In this document: one piece after another, positions 35,280 to 63,744 of the stretch | How positions within the stretch are numbered: position 1 is the first letter of the stretch | How the letters are laid out: every line of letters starts with the position of its first letter | Origin: Euleptes europaea | Taxonomy: Eukaryota > Chordata > Lepidosauria > Squamata > Sphaerodactylidae | Length of the DNA stretch: 64,000 nucleotides | NCBI RefSeq assembly: GCF_029931775.1 | Contig: NC_079317.1 | Coordinates: 71,393,895-71,457,894 of the forward strand | Direction of reading: 5' to 3' | The notes under the pieces: model-generated | What the model was told of the DNA's origin: nothing | The model's input: the letters and a program-made list of their open reading frames with translations, nothing else | Databases searched by the model: none | Position numbers and translations under genes: made by a program

Positions 35280-36700
35280 TAGGGGTTGTGTTGCAATCAG
35301 GAGAACTGGCAGACATTCCAGCACAAGTAAAGGCTTCTAACATAGGCCCCATGAAAACAGACAAGCAGAGGCTGTAGCCAGGCAGCATAGGTGCAGTGAG
35401 CAGCATTTATTGAGGGTAAAGCAACATGTTATCTTAGGAAGTTTGTGTTCCCAGACTCAGAATTGCCAAGATAATCTGAATTTGTGTGTGGGAGGGGGTG
35501 TATTTGCAAGAGAGGATTGCTTTACCTTTCTTTCACCAAGCATACCCTAGAAATACAAATCACTCTTGCATTTTCTTTACAAGGGAAATATGTGTTAGGG
35601 ACCCCACATTACTCTCTTGGAGTTTAGAACCGCCCTAACAGAACTGACATTCTTAAAAGGAGAAATTAGCGAGTGCAAAATGCAGTTTCAAATTTGTCCA
35701 AATGGTTCACTGCCCTCCCATTTGCACCTGTTCTTTAATTCCCACTGTATTTTTCTTCCTAAAAAGAAAACGTATGCTATCTGTATTTGTATTCAGGCCT
35801 GAGTGAGGAGACTGAGACCTGCCATGTCCCGCTGAAAGGAGCAGGCTAATACTATGGAAACACACAATTATAGAGCCAATAATTTCTTGAGTTAGGTGAT
35901 GGGCTGGCAAGCCTAGGCAGCCTCTTCTTCATAATAATGCAGTGATTGGTTCTGTCACAAGAAGAAGGAAACACATTTCTTTCCCTAATATATGGACAAG
36001 AACAATATGATGGCAGTGATATGATGGCAGTTGTTTGGCCAATAGAAGCTTGTGGCCAAAGCAGATACAGAACTCAGATGTTTGTTTGTTCGGGAACATC
36101 TGTGCCACCTCTCTAGTCCTGCTTGAGAAGGCTTATTTAGGAGTCCTTGCTTTGCTCATTGTGCTTTCTTGATGTCTCTGAGTCACACTTTCTAGAAAGA
36201 TCAGAGTGTTCACCTGTCATTAGCACATCACATTGTTATTCAATGAGATGTTCTGCCTGCTTAGCTCAGCCGTTCCTTATCCTTCTCAGCAGGCCTAGTC
36301 ACTTTCTTATTATAGTGGGGGTTTTCCTCCAAAGATAGCAGTGTTCAGTTCATCCCAGCCTATACAAGGGATATGAGACAAAATCACAACTGAGATACTC
36401 CTAGCTGAGTCAAAGGGTATAGAGGGATTCGTCTACATCTTCTCCTAATAAAACTGCCATTTAGATGTCAAAAATGGGTGAATTTTATGTGTTATACGAC
36501 AGAAAGGAGGAGTGTTGACTGCTTCACTGTTTACAGCACAGGAGGACAGACATGCTTCCCTAGTTAAGTTTTGAATTACATGGGACTATTTGAATGAAAT
36601 ATGAAACTGCATTATGCTGAATCAGAGGGATTTTTTTTTTAAGATTTGCTGATTTTCTAGCTATTGCCATTCCTAGAAGAAACAGATCTGGCCACAGTTA
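35280..36700. other. Upstream of CSRP3, nothing recognised
   Basis: No exon or named repeat seen. The untranslated first exon of CSRP3 could be in this or the following kilobases. Confidence 0.4.
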
Positions 36701-36705
36701 CATAT

Positions 36706-37009
36706 GAAGAACAAGAAGAGTTGGCTTTTATATGCCAACTTTCTCTACCTTTTAAGGAGAATCAAACCGGCTTACAATCTTCTTCCCTTCCTCTCCCCAC
36801 AACAGGCACCTTGAGATGTAGGTGGGGCTGAGTTCGGTGAGAACTGTGACTAGCCCAAGGTCACCCAGCAGTCTTCATGTATAGGAGTGGGGAAACCAAC
36901 CCGGTTCACCAGATTAGAATCCGTCGCTCATGTGGAGGGGTAGAGAATCAAACCCAGTTCTCCAGATTAGAGTCTACCACTCCTAATGACTACACCATGC
37001 TGGCTCTCC
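36706..37009 (-). mobile_element. Family A SINE, near complete
   Basis: agaagagttggcttttatat at the tail, and actacaccatgctggctctc (A-box end) at the head. Confidence 0.88.
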
Positions 37010-37114
37010 ATTTTGGCAATATCCAGGTTAGATTACAGGCACATTCTCTGTATGGGGCTGCTGCTGAAGACTGTAGTGAATATCCTAACAGGAATCTGCC
37101 ATGAGAAACAATAT

Positions 37115-37290
37115 AGTGTCAGCTGATGGCTGCCAGTTGGTTTCTGGGTCCAAACCAAAATGCTGGTAATGATATTTAAAGCTCTAAATGGCCTCGAACT
37201 GGGCTATCTAAAGAAGCACCTCCACCTACATGAACCTACCTGTGATCATCTCCTGGGGTCCTGTTCTGTGTGCCTGCACTGACTGAAATG
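37115..37290 (+). mobile_element. CR1/L2-like LINE C-terminal fragment
   Basis: Frame reads QTKMLVMIFKALNGLELGYL then KKHLHLHEP, the same block as at 2125-2345. Confidence 0.65.
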
Positions 37291-37638
37291 AGGATGATGG
37301 ACATTTCCCCTATTATAGGGGATATTTGCTTAAGCTCTGACTCACAAAAGCTCCTGCTGCAGGCAAGGTTGTTAGTCTTTAAGGTGTCACTAGTGAAATG
37401 TCTGGAGCCCAATCCATGGAGGCAAGGGTAGAACTTGGCTAACTAACGCTGCAGAGCACAAAGCCTCAGCCGGGTATCCATCTTGGGAAAAGCCTGCACT
37501 TGCCCCACTTCCCCCAGGAACATGCTTAGTCTGACTGCCCATCAAAAAGTATCTGCCACTTGGCCATCAGGTGGCAACTAACGGGAGCACACAGGACACT
37601 GGACGTCTATTTTATTTTGTTTTATTTTGCTACAACAG

Positions 37639-37728
37639 ACTGACAGTGAAATCCTAAAGAGAGTTACTTTAGTCTAAGCCCATTCATTTCAATTAGACTG
37701 GAGTAACTCTGCAGAGGATTGCACTGTA
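37639..37728. repeat. Palindromic MITE-like element, copy 2
   Basis: cagtgaaatcctaaagagag .. attagactggagtaactctg .. ggattgcactg; same family as 1653-1740. Confidence 0.8.
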
Positions 37729-37875
37729 ATATGATTACCCTTATGGAATTATGTATTATATTAAGATATCAAGCAGGCCCCTTTCATCTGTTACACCCAG
37801 ATTATAGCACTTGTTGCTCCAAGTAGGCTGCCAGTTCCCCTCCCTTCTAATTTTTCAATATCTGTTTAAATCATT

Positions 37876-38089
37876 TCCGATTCAGCAAGTGTTTAGGATT
37901 GGATTAAAAAATCTTTTATGTTTCCTTTGAAATCGTTAGCGGTTGTTCCTGTTGACCAATGTTGATTTCCTTCTTTGCTCTGAGCAAAGAAGGAAATCAG
38001 CATTGGTCAACAGGAACAACAAACGCTAACAATAGCAAAAGAAATATAAAAGATTTTTTAATCCAATCCTAAACACTTTCTGAATCAGA
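37876..38089. repeat. Near-perfect 214-bp palindrome
   Basis: Centre at 37981; the arms (ttctttgctc t gagcaaagaa at the centre, gattcag..ggattggattaaaaaatc at the edge) match over about 100 bp each with a few changes. Confidence 0.9.
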
Positions 38090-38169
38090 AATTATTTTTC
38101 AATCATTTTCCAATAATTTTCAAGATTTCTACCCTACACCTCTGGGAAAAACCCAGAAATGATGTTACA

Positions 38170-38234
38170 CCTCTCTAGGAATTGCCAGAAACTCTTTAGT
38201 AAAATTATACTGTTTTCAGCAATTCCTAGAGAGG
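38170..38234. repeat. Small foldback
   Basis: cctctctaggaattgc (38170-38185) and gcaattcctagagagg (38219-38234) are exact complements. Confidence 0.85.
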
Positions 38235-38374
38235 ACTGCTATCACACCTGGCCCGATGGTCATTTTAATTTTTTGTTCTCCCACTGCCACTCTGAGTGGC
38301 AGCAGGAAATGAGAGACAGGATTGGGCAATTCCCCTGTTCCCTCTGGGGGACAAGCAACCCTACATAGTAGCTA

Positions 38375-38672
38375 GGGTTGCTAGGTGGCTTGGAATGGTG
38401 GGCAATTGCCCACCAATCCATCTGCTGCCTAACAGCAAGGATTGTGCGCATGCGCAGCCACGAGCAATGAGTTCTTGTCACTTCCGGAAAGCTGCAGCGT
38501 GATGGGATGATTTACCACTCAAATGGGGGTTTGAGTGGTAAATCATCCCGTCGTGCTGCAGTGCTTCCGGAAGTAAACCGGAAGTGACGGGATCGCGTTG
38601 CTTGTGGTTGCGTGCTTGCAATCCCTGCCCCCAAAATCTCCTGCCGGAGGAGAGGGGAACCTGGCAACCTTA
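38375..38672. mobile_element. Foldback element with NRF1 and ETS sites
   Basis: Opens gttgctaggtggctt, closes gaacctggcaacct. It has a perfect NRF1 palindrome TGCGCATGCGCA (38445-38456), a hairpin with arms about 38482-38523 and 38530-38572 (cttccggaa..ccactcaaa / tttgagtgg..ttccggaag), and ACCGGAAGTG (38577-38586), an ETS consensus next to a CRE-like tgacg. A partial relative lies at about 34630-34790. Confidence 0.75.
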
Positions 38673-38689
38673 ATAGGAGCTTGTATCCA

Positions 38690-39085
38690 AGTTTAAAAAA
38701 TCATAAAATATTAGACCAGAATTAGAAAAGCAAAAATAATTTAGCATAAAACATTAGAAGTAAAATATGCAACCCTAAGCTAATAAAACAGTAAAATCGT
38801 TTTTAAAAACCCAGGGGAAAAAACAGATATAAAACCAATAGTCAGCAAGGAAGTTAAAAAAATTCTCAGGCATAATGTGTGGTCTTCACATGTTTCCAGA
38901 AGGCTAGATGTGAAGGGGAAGGAAGGGCATCCCGAGACAGGGAATTCTAGGACCTAGGGGCCACCACCAAAAAGCCTTCTCCCACAGGCCCACAATTTTA
39001 TCTTATTGTCCCATGCACAATAAGCCGGGCAGCAGCAGTCGATCTTAGGCTGCAGGCAGGTTCATACATATGAAGGCGGATCTTA
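38690..39085 (-). mobile_element. CR1/L2-like LINE 3' end
   Basis: A-rich tail then cttcacatgtttccagaagg .. gacagggaattctaggacct .. aaaaagccttctcccacagg, the pattern of squamate LINE 3' ORF ends on the - strand. Confidence 0.55.
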
Positions 39086-41845
39086 ATTTGATGTAATGTT
39101 ACCTAGTTTGATTTATCTTTATCTCGTTAGGTGCCTTGGGTGCTAAACATATACAGGGCATAAGTATTAATTACAGCACTGGTCCTTCTAGCACAGTATT
39201 GTCCATTCTGAGGGGCAATCTCTTTCCAAGGTCGTAACCAAAAGTCCCTGCTACTTTAAACCTCTTTTAGGGAAACTGGAGATTTAAGACCTGGGACCTT
39301 CACCATGCCAAGATGTGCTCTCTCATAGATTTATTGCCTCTCCCTAGGACTTGTTTTGTTTGTTTGTGTCAGCTAAACAAAGGGTGCTCCTGTAGCTTCA
39401 TCAACTCAAACTATTATTTATCTAGAAAATATATATGCTCCCATTGCCATGTCTGCACTGCAGAGTCCTGCTCACAGTTGGCTCACAAAGTACAAACAAT
39501 ACAATGAATCATTGCCGCTATAGACATACCTAGAAGACTGGCATAACGTTCTTACAAATACTACTTAAGGGGGCTTATCAGAGTTCTGCCTTTTACTGCT
39601 ATAGTCCTTTGTAGACCCGTTACCATTAGAGGTCTGAAAGGAAGCTTTGTCGCAGATGCTAATTATAGTAGCACTGCCGCACTTTTTCCATTCTTTTCAT
39701 CACCATTAGATGAAAGGCCAGTAGGATGCGTCAAAGCCTGCAGCCAGCCAGCCACCTCTGTGAACAAGTAGATCTGTGGAAGGAGAAGACAGGCTCTTGG
39801 CCCTCCGTGAGCCATTTGGCAGCTTTGGCACATTTCCTTGCCAGGAACTACTTCTTGCACAACATCTTTTCTTGTTCCACCCTTTCAGTATAAATGTATG
39901 CACAACAGTTGGTCAAAGGCAATCTAGTGCTTATTTATTATTGGATGCTGCTGTGATGATCTCACACACTTGAATTGTGCCGGAATTTTATCAGTAAGAA
40001 CACAAGAGCCCTGCTGGATCAGACCCACGGCCCGTCTCGTCCAGAATTCTGTTCACACAGTGGCTTGTCTTTGCTCCCATACACCTTAGAGTACATGGGA
40101 AGCCCTGTAATACCAAACCTTAGCAATTATTCACTTCGGAATGCTACAGTCATAAAATATGAAGATCGAGTGCATTTTCACATTAATTTTCTATATAAAT
40201 AAAAGGTTACCCCCCCCCAGTTTTATCCTTAAATCAGTATAGTCTACACCCCCCTTCAAATTAAGCTGTTTTCTTTGAACTACTCTTTCTTGTGACACAC
40301 ATTAAGTTGCATTTAGGGATAAATGTATAGCCAGCCCGAGAGCAAACTGCAATTGATTTATGTACTGTCCATGGAACGAAAACTGGATTCCGTCCGAAGA
40401 TTAACACTATCTGTTAACAGAATTTAAATCTATCATAAATTATTATTATTTTTAAACTAGTACTAATACTAGGAGGAGGAGGAGGAGGAGGATCAGTTTT
40501 GCGTATCACAAAAGATACATTTCCTAGAATAAAGTGGCATTCTTTCATCACCTTCACTTCTCAAAACAATTTTCACCAATATCACACTTGAGTCTAAATT
40601 ACATTAGTTAAGAAGGCTTTAACTTAATAGACAGGAAATACAGCGAAAATTCATACTCCTAGTAATACAGTGAAAATTCATACTCCTAGTAATACTCAAC
40701 TTATAGGGCTGGATCCAGACTAACTTGCCTACTCACACAAAGCACTTCTGCCAATAGAACAGAACGTCCCTGCCTCTTCTCCACCCACTACAGCCCACTG
40801 CTCCTGGGGGGCAGGGGACCCTCAGGAACAGGATAAAAGGCAAATTGGGGGGGCTAAGGCAGGGAGAGGGAATCTGTAGAAATTAGCCCACCCACCGAAT
40901 CCAACCCATGATATATTAGCAACTACCAACTATACTGGGATGCTCTTACAATGCAGATTGCTCCTATGACTGTACAATATAGAACACATCATTTAACTAT
41001 CTCAAGCAGTTTATTCACTGAATTTTAGGAATGTATTTCACTTTCTGAAAGGATAACCCCAATGTGCTCTTCGGTAAATAAGTACGAAGAAGCAGAGTTG
41101 CTCGATGTTTTTTCGTCAATACATACCAGAGTGAGCTGTGTTCTCTTGCCTCCTGTATCTTGCTGAACAGTCTGAGCCTGATGGACCCAGCAGTCTTTAA
41201 ATACTTCAGGAGGTTATTGGCATTGGCTAGGAAAGGGCAAGGGACGGACAATATATGTATGACTACGTGAGCGACGCTACTGCTATCAGGTGGCTTAAAA
41301 TAACTTGTGACAAAGCCTTGGATTCAGCACCCGCTATGAGCAAGTTAGAAAACAATGTTAGCCCCTCAGATTACACCCAGACACCCTCCCCAAATACAGT
41401 TGCCTAGATAGACATACATTAAATAAATCAATATTATCATGGGACATGAGTTGGATTAGAAGTTGATTATGACAGAAATCTTTAAAATTAAGGCTACTCT
41501 GAGACAAAGGATTTAAGAATACAAGAAGTGATAACACAGGAGCCGCCGCTAGGATGAACTTCCTTTCATTGGGAAAACATTAAATTCAAAAGATAAGCCA
41601 CCCAAAGAAAATGAAATCAGAATGGCAATACTTCTATTCCTATGCATGTGATTCTCAGTTAGGATCAGGATTGGTAGTGGACATGGAGAAGTGGCTTTAG
41701 CATTCCCCTGTGCCATTTTCCCAACTTGAAATGGTCCCAGTGGGTTGCTATTTGAAGAAACCCACATGATCCCTGAAATACACGTGGGGTTCTCCAATGC
41801 TGCCCCCTTCCAGATCTTCTCAGGCTGAGAAAACAGCACAGATAG
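39086..41845. other. Intergenic, little recognised
   Basis: Holds a short piece of the CTGGATCAGACC repeat (39993-40078) and a (GGA)n run near 40472-40492. The open frame at 41015-41251 on the - strand has no known similarity. Confidence 0.5.
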
Positions 41846-42052
41846 GATTGCCAACCTCTAGGTAGTAGCTGGAGATCTCTCGCTATTACAACTGATCTCC
41901 AGCCGATAGAGATCAGTTCACCTGGAGAAAATGGCCGCTTTGGCCATTGGACTCTATGGCATTGAAGTCCCTCCCCTCCCCAAGCCCCACCCTCCTCAGG
42001 CTCCGTCCCAGAAATCTCCAGGTATTCCCCAGCCTGGAACTGGCAACCCTAA
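41846..42052 (-). mobile_element. GGTTGCCA-ended MITE-like element, complete
   Basis: aggattgccaacctctaggt .. gaaaatggccgctttggcca .. gaactggcaaccct. Confidence 0.85.
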
Positions 42053-43198
42053 GCGCAGAGGAGAAAGCAGAAGCCCCTTCTCCACATGCATTGTAGTCTG
42101 GATTACTGTCAGGCACCACACAAACAGGAAGTAAGAGAAGTCGCCACAACTTGCACAGTTGGGGAGGAACCCAGACCCATCTTGTGTAAGGTGTGAAGAG
42201 GTGGTTTTAATGGAGTGGAAACAGAAGTTTTCTGGTGTCAGGGATTCTGATTCAACATATGCAGCATCAACAGGCCTTACTACCCAGACCCTTCCTAGTT
42301 CAAAAAGGATTCCAGCGGTGCAGGATATCGCAGCAGTATTTCACAAGAAGACCCATTATAGCCTCTGGGAATAACTGGTTTACAGTATATTCCATAGACT
42401 CTGTTAATCTCAATTTAAGTGAAAACATTGGCTTTCTCTGCATCAGACTCATCCCAGCTGCTGCATCCATTAAAAAAAAAAATTGCTAGAAGTGCACGAT
42501 GTAGTTATTTGGTCTAACTGAACGTGCAGAGACTACGAATGCTGTTAAGATATTTGAAAGCAGCACATCAAAAACATGAAGTCAGACATAAGATCAAAGA
42601 GAGCTTCACAAAGCAGGCAAGTGAATCAGGTAATCAGGTCATGTTTCAGACAGGTGGAAGAAAGCACAGCAAGCAAGTTTGAAATGCAGATAGCTGAAGA
42701 CATTAAAATATATGAATGTTTTTTTTTAATAGAAATACAGTCTGCATGGAGATCAGGAACCAGACAACATCCAAGAAATTTAAAATAAAAGTAGACACAA
42801 AATTGTGGCTTGAGGAAATCTTTTTTGACTTCAGAGCGCAGCAAGAAAGATTTCATTTTATCGTTGCTGTATCTAATTCTCAATGTTGTACCATCTGTGG
42901 ATACTTAAATCCAGAGATTAAAGCCACAGACAGACAAGGCAGATCTTTCTACAAGCCTGACAGAAGCCCCAAATTTGCAGAAAAATCTGCCAGTGAAAAA
43001 AATACACAGGGGTTAACTTCTCAAAAATAATAGCAGTGCCTGTACCTTTAAGAAAGTTGCTCTCAGAGGCCATTGTGGTAATTGCTAGGCAACAACAACA
43101 GCATTGCTACATTTAAACCTTGGCTTCCTTCAGTAAAAGGCAGGAGGGAGGCACCTTTCCAGAGGGGAAGGACCTCAGTAGGATATACTGCTGTATAC
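42053..43198. other. Intergenic, nothing recognised
   Basis: Several short overlapping open frames (42159-43030) show no known domain. Confidence 0.4.
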
Positions 43199-43309
43199 AT
43201 CACCCTCCCAAGCAGCCATTTTCTCCAGGTGAATTGATCTCTGTAGTCTGGAGATAAACTGTAATCCTGGGAGATCACTAGGCCCCACTTGGAGGCTGGC
43301 AATCCTAGG
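43199..43309 (+). mobile_element. GGTTGCCA-related element, short subtype, partial
   Basis: gcagccattttctccaggtg .. ggaggctggcaatccta. Confidence 0.6.
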
Positions 43310-43318
43310 GGCACCTCA

Positions 43319-43482
43319 TAAGAACATAAGAAAAGCCATGCTGGATCAGACCAAGGTCCATCAAGTCCAGCAGTCAGTTCACACAGTGTCCAACCAGGTG
43401 CTTCTAGGAGGCCCACAAGCAAGACAACTGCAGCAGCACTGTCCTGCCTGTGTTCCACAGCACCTAATATAAAAACCATAAT
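43319..43482. repeat. CTGGATCAGACC-type interspersed repeat, copy 2
   Basis: aagaacataagaaaagccat .. ctgcctgtgttccacagcac, closely similar to 2403-2560. Confidence 0.75.
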
Positions 43483-44566
43483 ATAATAATCCCTTAGTTC
43501 TTTTCCTCTCTGCTATACAGTGCAAATGTCTTTGTTAGAGTTCACAGTAGAGCCAGAAGGAGGGATGCATGTGTTGAAGTGCATAGACATTGGGGATGGG
43601 TGGGACGGCAGAGCTAAATCACTCTAAGTATATATGTTTTATCTCTTGAATGGGATGTTCCTCTCTTTGTCTGAACCTGGGAGCTGCCCTCTGACCCGTT
43701 CTCCTTCTGTCTCAGCAGCCATTGTTGCTCACACTTTCTACATGGACTCCAATGGAGGCAGAGGTTTTTGCAGGTCTCTCTTGTAGAAACAGTATCTCAT
43801 ACTTGCACACACATGATGCTGGACCAGCTAGCCACTTGTGACAGGGAAATGTACTTTTTAGATTAGTTTTCTATCTTTCTATCAACTGGAGCTTGAATGT
43901 GAACAGAACCTACTTGAATAAATGTAAGCTTTACTTTTTGCAATATACTTCTTGGGAGGATTGATTTTCTGCACTCAATATCATGCTTCCATGGCTGGGC
44001 AAACTCTGCTATATTAACAAATCTATACCCAATAGCATGATACAGATGACCATTTGATGAAGATTGGTTAGAAAAAAGTGCAACAATGTTTTCCTTCTCT
44101 TGTTAAGGTTTGTGAAAGGCTGAATGATTAACTGAGACTATTACCTTAGGATGGGGGGTGGGGGTTCCTATTTGTCTTTTCCAAGCATGGACTAGCACTG
44201 CATCGTTTCCCTTCCTTTAGCTCCCAGATTAAAGACAGATACCCTAATTTACTATTTCCCACTTTTATTTCTTAAAGTTGGCCTCTACCAAACAAAACAG
44301 GATGCATAACTCTCTCTCTGGAGCATCTGTGAAGGGATCCCAGCTATGCATTTAATATCTGATCCAAGACGCCGGCGTCCATGCCACTCTGGGCGGTGTA
44401 AGTGGCTCAGGCGCTGGTGCAGGGGCCCCGGATGCTGGCGCAGGCCCTTCCTCACCTCCTATGGACTTTCACCCTTTCAGCTCAGGCTGTAAGTGATCTT
44501 TGCCTCATACTGTGAGCATTTCTTAAACATAATTTTTCGAGCCATACTGTGTCATTCTCTGCTCCT

Positions 44567-44714
44567 CCATTTTATCCTCACAACAACCCTATGAGCTAAG
44601 TTGGGCTGACAACCCAAGGTCGCCCAGCAAGCTTCTATGGCAGAGTGAGGATTCAAACCTGGGTTTTCCAGATCCTAGTCTGACACTTTAATCCCTACAC
44701 AACACTGGCTCTCA
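44567..44714 (-). mobile_element. tRNA-derived SINE, second family
   Basis: On the - strand: gagagccagtgttgtgtagg head, aggtttgaatcctcactctg (B box), then tgggcgaccttgggttg. The body resembles MIR-type layouts; 3' end unclear. Confidence 0.7.
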
Positions 44715-46189
44715 ATGGGAAGGAGGATGGACTCCCATCCTTAGATATCCCCCCCCCTAGAATGAGGAATTTGCCTCACAGAAGAATCAAAACTCAAGAA
44801 CATCTATTGTCTATAGTGGTGAAGAAAAGTGAGGGAAGGATGATTCCCCCCCCTTCTCTTCACATGTCTCAAATACAGGAAAAACTGTTGGAGAGAAGGG
44901 AAAACATCTTGTGCTCCAACAAGCTCCAGAATTTTCCATAGCTGGTCAGTTACACACAGTAACTGCAACAATGAAGTGAAACTTGGTTCTAGCTATATTA
45001 GTATAGCCTCATCTGGGTTGGTTCTTAGTCCTACTAGAATGACCTTGAGAACTGGGATATATTTGTGATAAAAACCTCTTTTGAAAAGATCCTTGGTTTT
45101 GATTCATTCATTCATCAGGTTCACTTTTCACATGTTAGCATTTTGGGTAAGTTATCTGTTTTACATCCAGGAAAAGACAGAACTAGAGCTTCTGAGTATT
45201 ATCAAGGTAGCAAGGACTTAACAAAGCAAAATGCATACATGTGCCTTTAATGCCAACAAAAATGGTATTATGTGGTAGGGGTCCTTCCCTTAAAATCTGC
45301 CAAGAGGCAGGTCAGCAGACTAAATATCATGGTGGTTGAATATTAATGAACCAGCTGATAATAGAGCTGACTTATTGGCTGTGACTCAAACTGGCAGGTG
45401 AGAAGATATGCACACACTGCACAGCTCCCACCCCCCTCTGTTCCAAACAGCACTTCATGGCTTAAGATAGCTGAAGATGCTTCTGAAATTCAATAAAGAA
45501 TGGTGAGATGCCCGTTTGTCATGATTCCTGTCTAATAACTTAGCCCCGCCCCAAACCCCTATACAAACATAGGTCAGTTCTTATTCTGGTGTACCTACAC
45601 AGCCAGTTCAGCTGATAATTAGCTCAGGGGAGGGGGAAATGAGAGCACATTACAAGCCCACTTTGGTGTGCCCTACCCATAGTGCCACCTATGTCTGAAT
45701 GGAGCCAAATCTCATTTGACCAGGCCCCAATCACTTTGTCGATCCCTGTATTTATCCTAATCTGGATTTGGCCCCATTTAAGGTGCTACACTGCTGTGTA
45801 GACAGCTAGTGACATCCAAGTTAAGGCTGGAACAGCGGGGAGGCAGATATTTACAACAAGTTCTTGCATCACTGTCCAAACAAGCCCATAATGTGGTAAT
45901 TTTATTATGCTGTATTTCTACAGAAGCTCTTGCCAGCGTTTTGTTTCAATCAAATGTGTGGAAAATTAGAAAATTCAGACTCAAAATACAATCTGAAGCA
46001 ATTGATTAATACCTTAAATAAATCATATTTACATAGACGTGATTAAGACTTTAAATTTTACAACAGTATGAATAAAAACACAAGAATTAAATGTTATTTT
46101 AACTAAAATAACCAGCACCTTTACAGTTTTAAAAATATATTACATGCTTCCTATTCACAATACACCATTCATGAATCTAGTAAACCTCT
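44715..46189. other. Intergenic between E2F8 3' end and SINE, nothing recognised
   Basis: No repeat or exon could be named. Confidence 0.45.
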
Positions 46190-46482
46190 GTGCAAATAAC
46201 GTACAAGAGCTTTATTCTACACAACTATGAAATTTAAACTGAGTTCTCTTATAATGCTTCTTTATGTAAGCTTTTTACAGATATTGACAAATGTCCTTGT
46301 TTTTGTAAGAGCGCAAGTCAATTGAGTAGAACGGTAAATAAAAAGCTATTCCAGCATGATGAAGCAATCTGTGCATTTCAAGATCATTTACATGCTACAC
46401 ATTGATCTCGCTTATAATACCAGAAATACGAAGAGTTCCAATTACATCCATCTAAAAGAGATCAACGGTATTCTCTCCCAAG
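46190..46482 (-). other. E2F8: E2F8 3' UTR, probable
   Basis: AT-rich non-coding sequence after the stop; a - strand AATAAA at 46216-46211 may be the poly(A) signal. Other A/T hexamers lie further left, so the end is uncertain. Confidence 0.4.
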
Positions 46483-62433
<15,951 letters not shown>

Positions 62434-63740
62434 CTAGAAGGGAAATATAAGGTTTCTTTTAATATAGAGAATGTTGCAATAATGAAATTTTTTTTAAAGT
62501 CTTAATGGTAAAGAATCACACCATTCAAAAAATAAATTCTGATTATTAATAGGCAAATGTTGACATAAAATTTCTACAAGAAACTCATACATCAGCATAT
62601 AAAATATTTATTTAATATAAAATTAGGAATAACTTATGCAGCTTCTGCTTCAGCAAAAACAAGGAGTTGCTATTGAAATTATGAAGTCCATTCAATATTT
62701 TAAATGATGTGAAAGATCCAGGTAGGATATATTTTTAAAGGAAAATTTGGCTTTAGATTTTAGAGAAACTTTGTGCCCCTAATACGCACAAAATACATTT
62801 TTATGATTCTCCCGTTTCAGAAGGTAATGACATTTGCTGAAGGAGAGATTAAAATAGCAATGGAGTCAATAATCCAGATTTAGATAAAATATTTAATCCT
62901 GGTAAAACAACACACTCTCTTCCTGAGTCTTTTCATATAAGCATAGTTTTTTATAACTGATGGATGTGTAGAGATTTTTCAAACCAATAGAAATAAATTA
63001 GACATTTTATTCAGCTCCCCATAGGAATTACTCAAGTACTGATATTTTCATACTTTCCTTACATTTTATGCTGAAGATTCTGAGATTGTATTTTAACCCT
63101 AGCAGTTTACACACACCATTTTATATCTGAAATTTCCACTTTAACATGTCTGTTGTAAACCATGGAGGTTGAGAACATCTACTACAATATAATGATACAG
63201 ATATTATTATACTAAGATCATGACATTCTTATCTCCTGATACTCCTGAAAACATTGCAAGGACCACATAAAGATCTCTGATATTCATAACTTATTTATTT
63301 CTTATCTATAACTTATCTATTATCTATTTGAGGCTAACATTATTTCTCTCATAAATAGTGTTAAAGATGATCTTAATAAATGGACTCAATTTATCCTGGA
63401 CATAAAGAATATTTTGCAAAGGTTGTTCTTCATGTAGGATAACATCATGACAGCCCCACCAATTATTAATCGTAGAATGGCAATTTTTTAATGCAACAAC
63501 AAATCTAGAATTTAAGAACAGATCTTACAAGAACCTTATGAAAAGGTGGTTTGACAGTCATGGATATTTATTACTTTACATCACAGTTGGTATAAACTAT
63601 TGGAATGATCCATATGCTATGTTGACATGCTTTTTCTTCGAATATGTTTTAATATACACACATACCTTTATTGGCATAATTACATACTTTAGGCAATGAT
63701 CGAAGCAGGATATAAGTACAGCACACTTTAAATTAGGGAT
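62434..63740. other. E2F8 intron, AT-rich, nothing recognised
   Basis: No upstream E2F8 exon (the KSLGLLCHKFL block) could be found here on the - strand. Confidence 0.55.
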
Positions 63741-63744
63741 TAGT

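Noticed and set aside
35156-35377. Recurrent small protein starting MAALAIGLYGVEVPPLPKP (also at 41931-42134 and others)
   Set aside because: It is a chance frame in the GGTTGCCA-ended repeat; the start and length vary and the frame closes differently in each copy.
41015-41251. - strand open frame of 78 codons as an unknown exon
   Set aside because: No similarity I recognise, and no acceptor or donor that would link it to CSRP3 or E2F8.
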